Source: CAVQBL01 sp963710715 (GTDB taxonomy: Bacteria; Pseudomonadota; Gammaproteobacteria; DSM-16500). Taken from it: DNA of 64,000 nucleotides. Below are positions 35,275-43,741 of this stretch, piece by piece (the first letter of the stretch is position 1; every line of letters begins with the position of its first letter). The stretch covers positions 372,001-436,000 of the forward strand of contig CAVQBL010000014.1 in NCBI GenBank assembly GCA_963710715.1, given 5' to 3'. A program made the translations under genes and the position numbers. A model generated the notes under the pieces. The model was given only the letters and a program-made list of their open reading frames with translations, ran no database searches and was not told the DNA's origin.

Positions 35275-37802
35275 TATTCACTACCCTCTTCCCGCAAGGT
35301 AGCGACTTTTTCTAATCCAACTAACAATTCATCATTGGTTAAACTGATCAAACGCACGCCTTGAGTATTACGTCCAACAAGAGAAATTTCATCCACCGGC
35401 ATACGTACCAATGTCCCTTTATTACTAATCAACATGATTTCATCTTCGGGATTCACTTGAATTGCACCAATGACTTTGCCATTGCGCTCATTCACTTGTA
35501 TGGAAATAACCCCTTGGCCACCACGACCTGCAGCGCGATACTCATCAATTGCAGTACGCTTACCAAAGCCATTCTCTGTGGCAGTGAGGATATCTCCTTT
35601 AGGTGAAACGACAACCAGTGATATCGCACGCTGACCTTCTTGTAATTTTACACCGCGTACACCACGCGCACTTCTACCCATGCAACGTACTACATCTTCT
35701 GTGAAACGAATTACTTTACCCGCATCCGTAAACAGCATGACTTCTTGTGCACCATGAGTAATATCGACGCCAATCAAACGATCATTTTCTGATAATTCTA
35801 AAGCAATAATGCCTGAAGACCGTGGGCGAGAAAATTCTGTTAATGCGACTTTTTTCACTGTACCTTGTGCTGTTGCCATGAAAACATAATGGTCTTCTTG
35901 ATATTCGCGGATAGGTAAGATCGCACTAATTTTTTCACCTTCAGCTAATGGCAATAAATTAATAATCGGTTTGCCACGCGAATTGCGGCTTGCTTGTGGA
36001 AGTTGATATACCTTAAGCCAATACACTTTGCCATGATTCGAGAAACATAAAATAGTGTCATGGGTATTTGCAACTAATAAATGCTCAATAAAATCTTCTT
36101 CTTTCACATTCGTTGCAGATTTACCTTTTCCACCACGATGTTGTGCTTGATACACTGTAACAGGTTGTGATTTAGCATAACCTTCGTGAGAGACTGTCAC
36201 CACAACATCTTCTTGTGGAACTAAGTCTTCTAAACTCAGATCACCACCGCCATCAATAATTTCCGTACGGCGTGCATCACCAAATTGTTCTTTAATCGCA
36301 AGTAATTCTTCGCGTATCACTTGCATTAAACGTTTTGGGTTATTCAAAATTTCATTCAGCTGAGTAATTAACGTTTGTAATTCTTTATGCTCTTGCGTAA
36401 TTTTATCTTGTTCTAATCCTGTCAATCGATGCAAACGCATTTCTAATATCGATTGCGCTTGCTCAGGTGAAAGTTTGTAGCCTTCTTTTGTTAAACCATA
36501 TTCTGAATTTGCATCTGCACGCGTTAAAAGAGTAATCACATCCGCTGGATGCCAAATGCGCTGCATCATCTTTTCTTTTGCTTCCGCAGAATCTTTGGCG
36601 GCTTTAATCAATGCAATCATTTCATCAATATTGGCTAACGCAACTGCTAAACCTTCTAAAATGTGTGCACGTTCATTGGCTTTACGTAAATCAAAAACGG
36701 TGCGTCGCGTCACGACTTCACGTCGGTGACGTAGGAAAGCATCAATCAATTGCCAAATATTCAGTACTCTTGGCTGGCCATTCATTAAAGCGACAATGTT
36801 AATTCCATACACGCTTTGCAATTGTGTGTGTACGTAGAGATTATTTAAAACTACATCTGAATTTTCACCGCGACGCAATTCAATCACCACGCGCATACCT
36901 TGTTTGTCTGATTCATCACGTAATGCAGTAATACCTTCAATTTTTTTCTCTTTGACGAGTTCTGCAATGCGCTCAACTAAACGTGCTTTATTCACTTGAT
37001 AAGGCAACTCACTGACAATAATTTTTTCTTTAGTCGTTTTTTCATCGGATTCAATATGAACTTTTGCGCGTACGGAAATGCGACCACGCCCTGTGCGATA
37101 CGCTTCAAGAATACCGCTTCGACCATGAATAATTCCTGCTGTTGGGAAATCTGGCCCAGGAATATGTTGCATAATTTCTTCAACCGTCAACTGTGGTTTA
37201 TCAATCATGGCAAGACAAGCATTTATCACTTCCGTTAAATTATGCGGAGGAATATTGGTTGCCATACCCACAGCAATACCGGAAGAACCATTCACTAATA
37301 AATGCGGAATTCGTGTTGGCAAGACGGTTGGAATCATTTCCGTCTCATCGTAGTTTGGAACAAAATCAACAGTTTCTTTTTCTAGATCGGCAAGTAAAGA
37401 ATGCGCGAAACGCGACATACGTACTTCGGTATAACGCATGGCTGCGGCCTCATCGCCATCGACCGAACCAAAGTTTCCTTGACCATCTACAAGTAAATAG
37501 CGCACTGAGAATGGCTGCGCCATTCGCACCATAGTGTCATACACAGCCGTGTCACCGTGCGGGTGGTATTTACCGATCACATCACCGACGATGCGGGCCG
37601 ATTTCTTGTGGGGTTTATTCCAATCATTGCCTAATTCATGCATGGCAAACAAAACACGCCTATGAACTGGCTTCAAACCATCGCGTACATCCGGTAGCGC
37701 ACGCCCAACAATGACACTCATTGCATAGTCGAGATAGGATTGCTTTAATTCAGCCTCAAGGCTGACTTTGTGTATTTCTTTTGCGACAGGCGTATTGTCC
37801 AT
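35274..37802 (-). CDS. gyrA: DNA gyrase subunit A
   Basis: An 842-residue type IIA topoisomerase subunit. The DNA cleavage domain holds the catalytic Tyr in AAAMRYTEVRM. The quinolone region reads HPHGDTAVYDTMVRMAQ, so Thr stands where E. coli has Ser83, and Asp87 is kept. Thr is natural at this place in several species and does not by itself show resistance. The GyrA box is QHRGGKG, close to the consensus QRRGGKG. Six beta-pinwheel repeats complete the C-terminal domain. Confidence 0.97.
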   Translation of the reverse strand: MDNTPVAKEIHKVSLEAELKQSYLDYAMSVIVGRALPDVRDGLKPVHRRVLFAMHELGNDWNKPHKKSARIVGDVIGKYHPHGDTAVYDTMVRMAQPFSVRYLLVDGQGNFGSVDGDEAAAMRYTEVRMSRFAHSLLADLEKETVDFVPNYDETEMIPTVLPTRIPHLLVNGSSGIAVGMATNIPPHNLTEVINACLAMIDKPQLTVEEIMQHIPGPDFPTAGIIHGRSGILEAYRTGRGRISVRAKVHIESDEKTTKEKIIVSELPYQVNKARLVERIAELVKEKKIEGITALRDESDKQGMRVVIELRRGENSDVVLNNLYVHTQLQSVYGINIVALMNGQPRVLNIWQLIDAFLRHRREVVTRRTVFDLRKANERAHILEGLAVALANIDEMIALIKAAKDSAEAKEKMMQRIWHPADVITLLTRADANSEYGLTKEGYKLSPEQAQSILEMRLHRLTGLEQDKITQEHKELQTLITQLNEILNNPKRLMQVIREELLAIKEQFGDARRTEIIDGGGDLSLEDLVPQEDVVVTVSHEGYAKSQPVTVYQAQHRGGKGKSATNVKEEDFIEHLLVANTHDTILCFSNHGKVYWLKVYQLPQASRNSRGKPIINLLPLAEGEKISAILPIREYQEDHYVFMATAQGTVKKVALTEFSRPRSSGIIALELSENDRLIGVDITHGAQEVMLFTDAGKVIRFTEDVVRCMGRSARGVRGVKLQEGQRAISLVVVSPKGDILTATENGFGKRTAIDEYRAAGRGGQGVISIQVNERNGKVIGAIQVNPEDEIMLISNKGTLVRMPVDEISLVGRNTQGVRLISLTNDELLVGLEKVATLREEGSE

Positions 37803-37914
37803 AGATTGTTCAACTTTGGTATAAAATTCAGGGTGTTATTAGTTAATAAAGTTTGAGAAATTATACCATATAATTACTCTACTATCCTGCTTTTCTCGTC
37901 TCGTTAGTAGCAAA

Positions 37915-38066
37915 TTATCGAAGCACTTCTGAGCAAAAAGTAGCGGGTGTTAAAATACGCGTATGTCCAATATTTCTTTGTTGTAACAAACCAGCTCGAT
38001 GATCGCCTGTCACTAAATAATCTGCATTACCAGCAATTGACATACTCAGCAAACACGTATCAATTA
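37915..38066 (-). pseudogene. C-terminal remnant of a PIN-domain (VapC-like) protein
   Basis: The minus strand reads DTCLLSMSIAGNADYLVTGD, then HRAGLLQQRNIGHTRILTP and ATFCSEVLR, then a stop. NADYLVTGD followed by LL and I-x-TPxxF is the conserved C-terminal half of PIN ribonucleases. The N-terminal half with the first catalytic Asp is absent. The fragment begins right where the truncated rlmKL gene stops. Confidence 0.75.
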
Positions 38067-38070
38067 TCTC

Positions 38071-39645
38071 TTAAACCCGCTTCCAACGCTCGTGAACGCG
38101 AAGCTCGCATTTCACATCAAAGGGTAAAGATAAATTGTCTTGCTGGCGAACAAATATCATGCGTGGTGATATGGCAAGAACTTCAGGCAAAACAGCTAGC
38201 ACACTATCAAGGCGCTCCTGTATTTTTCTTTGATTAGCTGTTTCCGGTATAGGATATTCTTCCACTAATACATATTGATCATAACGATCAATAGTTACTT
38301 TGTATTCTGGTAAATCGGCATCATAAATTCGGTAACAGAGAATATTTTCTCGTTCTACCCAACGCCGCAAAAATTTTATATTCTTTTGTAAGCGATTTAT
38401 GAAATCTTGTACAGCTGCACGATCACTTTCTGAAATGGATTTTTGTGCTTTACGAATGCGACGTTCATTTTCAGCCTCAGGACTTTTATCCACAAACCAT
38501 TCTGACACCACATCAAATAATAATAACTGGCACGGAATAGGACCATTAAATAATGCATAACTGCGCTTTGCTCGCAGCCCCATATTTTTTCCCAACTCAG
38601 GATTGCCGGTAAAAACAGCCGCGTGCCAACCTAAAAATTCTTTTTTTAATTTTGCACCTAAGGTTTCATATAATTTTTTTAATTCTGCCACTTCACCCAA
38701 GCGTTCGCCGTAAGGCGGATTAGTAACAAGCAAGCCTGAAGAAAAATTTTTAGGGGCGACAAGCAGAGATAATTCACGTTTTTCAACGTGAATTTTTCCG
38801 TGTAATCCTGCACGTTCAATATTTGCAAATGCGATTTTTATGGCTTTGGGGTCTACATCGTAACCAATCATAGTTGGCAGAGAAGAAATATTTTTTTCAT
38901 GCCGTTGTTTCGCATCTGCAACCAATTCATTCCACAATTTTGCATCATGTTTTTTCCAATTCAAAAATCCAAAATATTGACGCAACAATCCTGGTGCAAT
39001 ATCCCCTGCCATCAGCGCTGCTTCGATTAATAATGTTCCTGAGCCACACATAGGATCGATCAATGGGCCTCTCACTTCTTTCCAACCCGCGCGCAATAAA
39101 ATCGCCGCAGCTAAATTTTCTTTGAGTGGTGCAGCTGTTTGTTCTGTACAATAACCACGTCTATGCAAGCTCTCACCTGATAAATCAATACTAATAGTTG
39201 CAACATCACGGTATAAGAAAACATGTATAGAAAGATCAGGATTTTCACGCTCAACATTGGGACGTACATTAAATTTTTCTCGAAATTGATCGACGATGGC
39301 ATCTTTTACTTTTTGCGCGCCAAACAGTGAATGAGTAATAGTAGATTGCGAGCAAACAAAGTTCACTGCGAGAGTATTATCGGGATTCATATGCTCATCC
39401 CACGCGATGGTTTGCACTCCTCTATATAATTCTTCAGGTGTTGCTGCAGGGACTTGTGTTAAACGTAGTAGAATTCGATTTGCTAATCGCGACCAAAGAC
39501 AGGCTTTGTAAGCCAATGCTAAATCACCAGTGAATACCACTCCTGCTAATTTTTCTTTGGCATCTATTGCACCTAAGGTTTTTAATTCCTCAACCAGTAG
39601 TAATTCTAAACCTTTAGGTGTAGTAGCAAATAGATTGAGAGACAT
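38071..39645 (-). CDS. rlmL: 23S rRNA methyltransferase RlmKL lacking its RlmK half
   Basis: About 524 residues from ATG 39645, chosen for GGAGG 6 nt ahead. A THUMP domain (about 1-160) is followed by the N6-guanine methylase core: DPMCGSGTLLIEAALMAGD is the AdoMet loop and LLVTNPPYGERLG the NPPY catalytic motif. This is the RlmL activity on G2445. Beyond it the linker that begins RlmK in E. coli is present (FINRLQKNIKFLRRW, CYRIYDADLPEYKVTIDRYD). The protein then ends soon after with a basic tail, whereas the fused E. coli enzyme is 702 residues. The m7G2069 methylase domain is therefore missing, and the stop adjoins a PIN-domain remnant. Confidence 0.88.
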   Translation of the reverse strand: MSLNLFATTPKGLELLLVEELKTLGAIDAKEKLAGVVFTGDLALAYKACLWSRLANRILLRLTQVPAATPEELYRGVQTIAWDEHMNPDNTLAVNFVCSQSTITHSLFGAQKVKDAIVDQFREKFNVRPNVERENPDLSIHVFLYRDVATISIDLSGESLHRRGYCTEQTAAPLKENLAAAILLRAGWKEVRGPLIDPMCGSGTLLIEAALMAGDIAPGLLRQYFGFLNWKKHDAKLWNELVADAKQRHEKNISSLPTMIGYDVDPKAIKIAFANIERAGLHGKIHVEKRELSLLVAPKNFSSGLLVTNPPYGERLGEVAELKKLYETLGAKLKKEFLGWHAAVFTGNPELGKNMGLRAKRSYALFNGPIPCQLLLFDVVSEWFVDKSPEAENERRIRKAQKSISESDRAAVQDFINRLQKNIKFLRRWVERENILCYRIYDADLPEYKVTIDRYDQYVLVEEYPIPETANQRKIQERLDSVLAVLPEVLAISPRMIFVRQQDNLSLPFDVKCELRVHERWKRV

Positions 39646-39655
39646 CACTTTCCTC

Positions 39656-39767
39656 CGTCATTGCGAACCCTGCGCTCCTTGCAGGGTGAAGCAATCCAGT
39701 ACTGCATCAAAATAATTGTTGTCCTGGATTGCCACGCCTTGCAAAGAGCGCAAGGCTCGCAATGACA
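39656..39767. repeat. Family A repeat at the start of rlmL
   Basis: The ends are CCGTCATTGCGAACC and GGCTCGCAATGAC, with inner halves GCAATCCAG...CTGGATTGC. The flanks are partial copies of each other: the first codons of rlmL at its left and a diverged copy of the same codons at its right (39775-39801). Confidence 0.85.
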
Positions 39768-39774
39768 GAGACGC

Positions 39775-39801
39775 TGTGGTAGCAAATAGATTAAAAAACA
39801 T
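39775..39801 (-). pseudogene. Duplicate of the first codons of rlmL
   Basis: Read on the minus strand this gives ATG and then codons for FFNLFATT, against MSLNLFATT in the functional rlmL start. It begins directly after the stop of the ATPase gene and ends at the family A repeat. Confidence 0.7.
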
Positions 39802-41022
39802 TTACAGAAACCCTACAGGTATTAGATTATTTTTTTCCGATATAGGCAATAAAGATTGAGTTAAACTAATCACTCCACCCTCACCTATTTCTTTATTGAG
39901 TTTTTTAAGAACTTCAAATTGTTGAATAAATGATTTATCCAGTCGAGTCGATTTTTTAAATTCTAAAGGATAGAGTATTTCATTTTGCACAATAAGCAAG
40001 TCAATTTCTTTTTTATCTTTATCGCGATAATAATAAAGTGGCGCACGTTTGCCATTATGCCAATAACTTTTCAAAATTTCGGTAAATATAAACGTCTCTA
40101 AAATAGCACCCGACATTGCGCCTGCTTCTAATGTTTCTGGGCTAGACCATTCGGTAAGGTAAGCACATAGCCCTGTATCAAGAAAATAAAGCTTAGGCGT
40201 TTTAATCAATCGAGTCGTAATATTATTATGATATGGTTCAAGCAAAAAAATTATCCCCGATGCTTCGAGAATACTAAGCCAATTTCTTGCTGTCATAGGA
40301 CTAATACCGATATCTCTTGCCATATCTGACATATTAAGCATTTGCCCAGTACGTGCCGCTGCTGCACGTAAAAATTTCAAAAATACATGAACATCACCAA
40401 TATGAGCAAGATCTCTCACATCACGCTGAAGATAAGTTTGCACATACGAGCTATAAAAAAGATCTCGATCTGTCTTTGTAGTACAGAGCATGGGAAACGT
40501 CCCACGCCAAATAATGCGATAGACATCTTGTAATGATAATGGAGGGGAATATTTCTCCCGCCTTATCAGCTGATCTTTAACTGGAAGAAAGGGTTCAGCG
40601 ATATTAGGATGGTTTTGCTGCTCTTTCAGTGATAAGCCAAGCAAATTAACAATCCCCACACGTCCTGCCAATGATTCCGATACATCTTTCATCAATTGAA
40701 ATTGTTGTGAACCCGTTAACCAAAATGCACTTGGCTTACGGTGTTGGTCTGCTGCCATTTTAATATAAGGAAGCAAGGCAGGTGCATATTGAATTTCATC
40801 TATTAATATAGGAGATGTGAAGCGTTGCAGAAAAAGAGCGGGATCTTCGTTAGCCAATTGCGCAAGATTGGGGTCATCTAAGGTAACATATGTTCTAGCT
40901 TCTTTACTTAAATGCTGCAAAAGCGTCGTTTTTCCGACTTGCCGTGGCCCTGTCACTAATAGCACAGGAAATTGATTGTCTACCTGCTTTAAATACAACT
41001 CTAATGTGCGATTAATGTACAT
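39802..41022 (-). CDS. DUF4143-family AAA+ ATPase (second copy)
   Basis: 406 residues. The P-loop GPRQVGKTT is at about 25-33, Walker B ILIDEIQYAP at about 72-81, and WLTGSQQFQLMKDVSESLAG follows as sensor region. The C-terminal DUF4143 nuclease-like part has YRDKDKKEIDLLI and LEFKKSTRLDK. It shares architecture with the protein at 9811-10977 but differs throughout, so the two are separate acquisitions rather than a recent duplication. A perfect 12-bp inverted repeat lies 9 bp ahead of the start codon. The cellular role is not established. Confidence 0.85.
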   Translation of the reverse strand: MYINRTLELYLKQVDNQFPVLLVTGPRQVGKTTLLQHLSKEARTYVTLDDPNLAQLANEDPALFLQRFTSPILIDEIQYAPALLPYIKMAADQHRKPSAFWLTGSQQFQLMKDVSESLAGRVGIVNLLGLSLKEQQNHPNIAEPFLPVKDQLIRREKYSPPLSLQDVYRIIWRGTFPMLCTTKTDRDLFYSSYVQTYLQRDVRDLAHIGDVHVFLKFLRAAAARTGQMLNMSDMARDIGISPMTARNWLSILEASGIIFLLEPYHNNITTRLIKTPKLYFLDTGLCAYLTEWSSPETLEAGAMSGAILETFIFTEILKSYWHNGKRAPLYYYRDKDKKEIDLLIVQNEILYPLEFKKSTRLDKSFIQQFEVLKKLNKEIGEGGVISLTQSLLPISEKNNLIPVGFL

Positions 41023-41030
41023 AGCAGCCC

Positions 41031-41061
41031 GTCCAATTTATACTGTCATTATAAATTGGAC
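41031..41061. promoter_or_regulatory. Perfect inverted repeat upstream of the ATPase gene
   Basis: GTCCAATTTATA (41031-41042) and TATAAATTGGAC (41050-41061) are exact reverse complements with 7 bp between. The AT-rich inner part overlaps a TATAAAT-like -10 element, so an operator for a dimeric repressor is the likeliest reading. Confidence 0.5.
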
Positions 41062-41108
41062 GATATGATACTTCAAGGAAAAAGCACACAGAGAAAGAGG
41101 GGAATTTG

Positions 41109-42779
41109 TTATGACGCTGTACGCAATGCGCGGCGTAACACTTTCCCAACATTTGATTTTGGTAATGATTTAACAAACTCAACGTGTTTAGGAATTTTGT
41201 AACCCGTTAAATTTTTTCGCGCAAATTGTTGCACATCTTGAGCAGTCATATTGGAGCTATCGACGACCAAAAACGCTTTAACTGCTTCACCTGAGTTTTC
41301 ATCTGGCACACCAATCACTGCTGCTTCAACAACACCGGGCATTCTTACTAGTATATCTTCCACTTCATTCGGGTAAACGTTAAATCCTGAAACCAAAATC
41401 ATATCTTTTTTACGTTCCAAGAGACGTACAAACCCATGCTCATCAATTGACACGATATCTCCTGTGAGCAACCATCCGTCTTTAGTAAATACTTTTTGCG
41501 TTTCACCAGGGCGTTGCCAATAACCACGCATGACTTGCGGACCTTTTATCGCTAACTCACCTGGTTGACCAATAGGAACTTCTTTGTGTTGCTCATCCAA
41601 AACACAAACATCTGTCGACGGAAGAGGTAATCCAATCGTTCCGTTATATTCTCGCAAATCCAATGGGTTGATCGTAACAGCAGGGGATGCTTCCGTTAAC
41701 CCGTATGCTTCTAGTAGAGGCTTTCCCGTCACAGCATGCCATTTCTCAGCGACGGCGCGCTGTATTGCCATACCACCTCCCAGAGCCAATTTCATTTCAC
41801 TAAAATCCACTTGCGTTAGTTTAGGGTTTTTTAATAGCGCATTGAAAAGTGTGTTGACGCCAGCAAGCATGGTAAATTTAAATTTCTTTAACTCAGAAAT
41901 CAGGGATGGAACATCACGCGGATTAATAATTAATACATTTAAACCACCCATTTTTGACATGAACAGTAAATTCGCAGTCAGAGAAAAAATATGATAAAGC
42001 GGCAGCGCAGTGATAGCAATTTCTTTACCACGTCCCATACCTCCCCCTGTCCCCAGCCAAGCTTCTGCTTGCTCAACATTAGCAAGCAGGTTGCGATGGG
42101 TTAACATAGCACCTTTAGCAACCCCTGTTGTTCCACCTGTATATTGTAAAAACGCAATATCTTGACCATTCAGTTCAACGGGATTTAAAGAAAGTTTTTT
42201 TCCTTCGGCAATCACTTGACGAAATGGAATAGCGTGTGGAATATGAAAAGGCTTAATTTGTTTTTTGACATACTTTAAAACAAAATGAATAAGCCATGCT
42301 TTAAGTCGCGGAAACAAATCGCCTATATCAGTGATAATGACATGCTTAACTAATACATCAGGTAATGCTTCTTCCACAGTATGTGCAAAATTAGAAAGTA
42401 CAACAATGGCATCAGCACCCGAGTCTTTTAATTCATAGATCAATTCAGGAGCGGTATAAAGTGGATTAACATTGACTACAATTAATCCTGCAAGAAATGC
42501 TCCAAATACAACAATAGGATATTGCAATACATTAGGCATCATAATCGCAATGCGACTACCTTTTTTAAGCTTTAAGACTTGTTGCAAATAAGCAGCAAAT
42601 GCACGCGCATAGAATTCAGTTTGCTTAAAGGTTAGAGTGACACCGAGATTATAAAAAGCTGGGTGATCTGGGTATTGTGCGCACGTTTGTTCAAATATTT
42701 CTTTTAAAGATTGATGCGCGTCTGGATTAATTTCAGCTGGGACATTTTTAGGATAACTATTTAGCCAAATTTTTTTCAC
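41109..42779 (-). CDS. fadD: Long-chain fatty acid-CoA ligase
   Basis: About 556 residues from the GTG at 42779 (reads MKKIWLNSYPKNVPAEINPD), chosen because E. coli FadD starts the same way and AAGGA lies about 10 nt ahead. The open frame extends further upstream only by reading through tRNA-Pro. The AMP-binding motif is LQYTGGTTGVAKGAMLTH. GYWQRPGETQKVF, GWLLTGDIVSIDEHGFVRL and the terminal PKSNVGKVLRRALR (catalytic Lys) complete the adenylate-forming fold. It activates imported fatty acids for beta-oxidation or lipid synthesis at the inner membrane. Confidence 0.95.
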   Translation of the reverse strand: MKKIWLNSYPKNVPAEINPDAHQSLKEIFEQTCAQYPDHPAFYNLGVTLTFKQTEFYARAFAAYLQQVLKLKKGSRIAIMMPNVLQYPIVVFGAFLAGLIVVNVNPLYTAPELIYELKDSGADAIVVLSNFAHTVEEALPDVLVKHVIITDIGDLFPRLKAWLIHFVLKYVKKQIKPFHIPHAIPFRQVIAEGKKLSLNPVELNGQDIAFLQYTGGTTGVAKGAMLTHRNLLANVEQAEAWLGTGGGMGRGKEIAITALPLYHIFSLTANLLFMSKMGGLNVLIINPRDVPSLISELKKFKFTMLAGVNTLFNALLKNPKLTQVDFSEMKLALGGGMAIQRAVAEKWHAVTGKPLLEAYGLTEASPAVTINPLDLREYNGTIGLPLPSTDVCVLDEQHKEVPIGQPGELAIKGPQVMRGYWQRPGETQKVFTKDGWLLTGDIVSIDEHGFVRLLERKKDMILVSGFNVYPNEVEDILVRMPGVVEAAVIGVPDENSGEAVKAFLVVDSSNMTAQDVQQFARKNLTGYKIPKHVEFVKSLPKSNVGKVLRRALRTAS

Positions 42780-42834
42780 GGGAGCAAAATCCTTATTTTT
42801 AAGTTGACGAGCTACTTTTATTACCCGTTTAAAC

Positions 42835-42911
42835 TGGTCGGGACGGCCGGATTTGAACCGGCGACCACTTGCGCCCCATGCAAGTGCGCTACCAGGCTGC
42901 GCCACGCCCCG
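42835..42911 (-). tRNA. tRNA-Pro (GGG)
   Basis: A 77-nt cloverleaf. The acceptor stem is CGGGGCG/CGTCCCG with an encoded CCA. The anticodon arm is CTTGC-ATGGGGC-GCAAG with anticodon GGG after T33. The T loop is GGTTCAAATCC. It lies just upstream of fadD on the same strand, so fadD mRNA may be released by tRNA processing. Confidence 0.97.
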
Positions 42912-42913
42912 TT

Positions 42914-43050
42914 TCCATTTCTACTCTGCCGGCCATAAAGCAACGATTTCCCGCGATCCGCTGCTCACATACCACCAACGCAGCTCTGCTGCGGTTCTCG
43001 TGAAATCAATATTTTCTGGCATTGCTCTCTGGCTCGGCAGAGCGAAATGT
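42914..43050. repeat. Family B palindromic repeat between merR-like gene and tRNA-Pro
   Basis: It starts TCCATTTCTACTCTGCCGGCC and ends GGCTCGGCAGAGCGAAATGT. It has the CGATCCGCTGCTCACAT core and the pair CGATTTCCCGCGA/TCTCGTGAAATC. Part of the right arm carries a duplicated TCTGGC...CTCTGGC insertion compared with the other two copies. Confidence 0.85.
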
Positions 43051-43469
43051 TAATACACTTTCAAAGTTTGCAAAAGATTTTCAAGATCCGCAATAATTTT
43101 TTTCATCACTGCATCTTTCTGCACTGATTGACTTATGTTGGCCGGATCATGTGTTAATTGCGACCGAGCACCTTCGATGGTAAAACCATTTTCATACAAT
43201 AATTTTCGTATTTGACGCACTATCAACACATCATTATATTGATAATAACGTCGATTGCCGCGTCGTTTAACAGGCTTCAACTGAGGAAATTCTTGCTCCC
43301 AATAACGCAATACATGTGGCTTAACGCCGCACAAGCGACCTACTTCACCAATGGTAAAATAGCGTTTATCGGGAATCGCGGGCAATGATTGTTGGCAATC
43401 TTGCTTACGCTTATTGTTCCTCGATAGACTGGTTATTTTGTATTTCTGTTCCTGCATACTTCTCAACAC
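43050..43469 (-). CDS. MerR-family transcriptional regulator
   Basis: Up to 139 residues. The winged-helix MerR domain begins YFTIGEVGRLCGVKPHVLRY and continues WEQEFPQLKPVKRRGNRRYY, then IRKLLYENGFTIEGARSQL. The effector domain is short, without metal-binding cysteines. This is the small MerR protein typically found behind ihfA in the pheST operon of gammaproteobacteria; its regulon is unknown. The frame overlaps ihfA by 59 bp. A start at the second Met (43457) is equally likely and still overlaps. Confidence 0.85.
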   Translation of the reverse strand: MLRSMQEQKYKITSLSRNNKRKQDCQQSLPAIPDKRYFTIGEVGRLCGVKPHVLRYWEQEFPQLKPVKRRGNRRYYQYNDVLIVRQIRKLLYENGFTIEGARSQLTHDPANISQSVQKDAVMKKIIADLENLLQTLKVY

Positions 43470-43737
43470 GCGCCCTCAGTTTTTGACCGCTGCGGAAAGT
43501 AACAACTCGCCGCGCAGAAACAGGAATTTCTTGGCCCGTTTTAGGGTTTCTTCCTGGACGTGCTTTTTTGTCATGTAATTCATAATTACCGAAGCCAGAG
43601 AGCTTCACTTGCTGGCCACTTTTCAGCGCTACACAGATAGTATGAAAATACAATTCAACAATTTCCTTGGCCTCACGCTTTGTAATGCCTATTCCTTGGA
43701 ATAGACGTTCTGCGATATCTGCTTTTGTCAGTGCCAT
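43411..43737 (-). CDS. ihfA: Integration host factor subunit alpha
   Basis: A 108-residue DNA-bending protein of the HU/IHF family. MALTKADIAERLFQGIGITK is the expected alpha-subunit start. The beta arm contains GRNPKTGQEIPVSARRVVTF with the intercalating Pro. It forms the IHF heterodimer with IhfB, which is not in this window. It is 4 bp downstream of pheT, the conserved pheST-ihfA operon. Confidence 0.96.
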   Translation of the reverse strand: MALTKADIAERLFQGIGITKREAKEIVELYFHTICVALKSGQQVKLSGFGNYELHDKKARPGRNPKTGQEIPVSARRVVTFRSGQKLRARVEKYAGTEIQNNQSIEEQ

Positions 43738-43741
43738 AATT

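Noticed and set aside
37420..37560. Thr at the gyrA position equal to Ser83 as a quinolone-resistance mutation
   Set aside because: Thr is the natural residue in several species; the codon alone does not show selection.
42780..42905. N-terminal extension of the fadD protein
   Set aside because: It is translation of tRNA-Pro and the spacer; the conserved FadD start lies at 42779.
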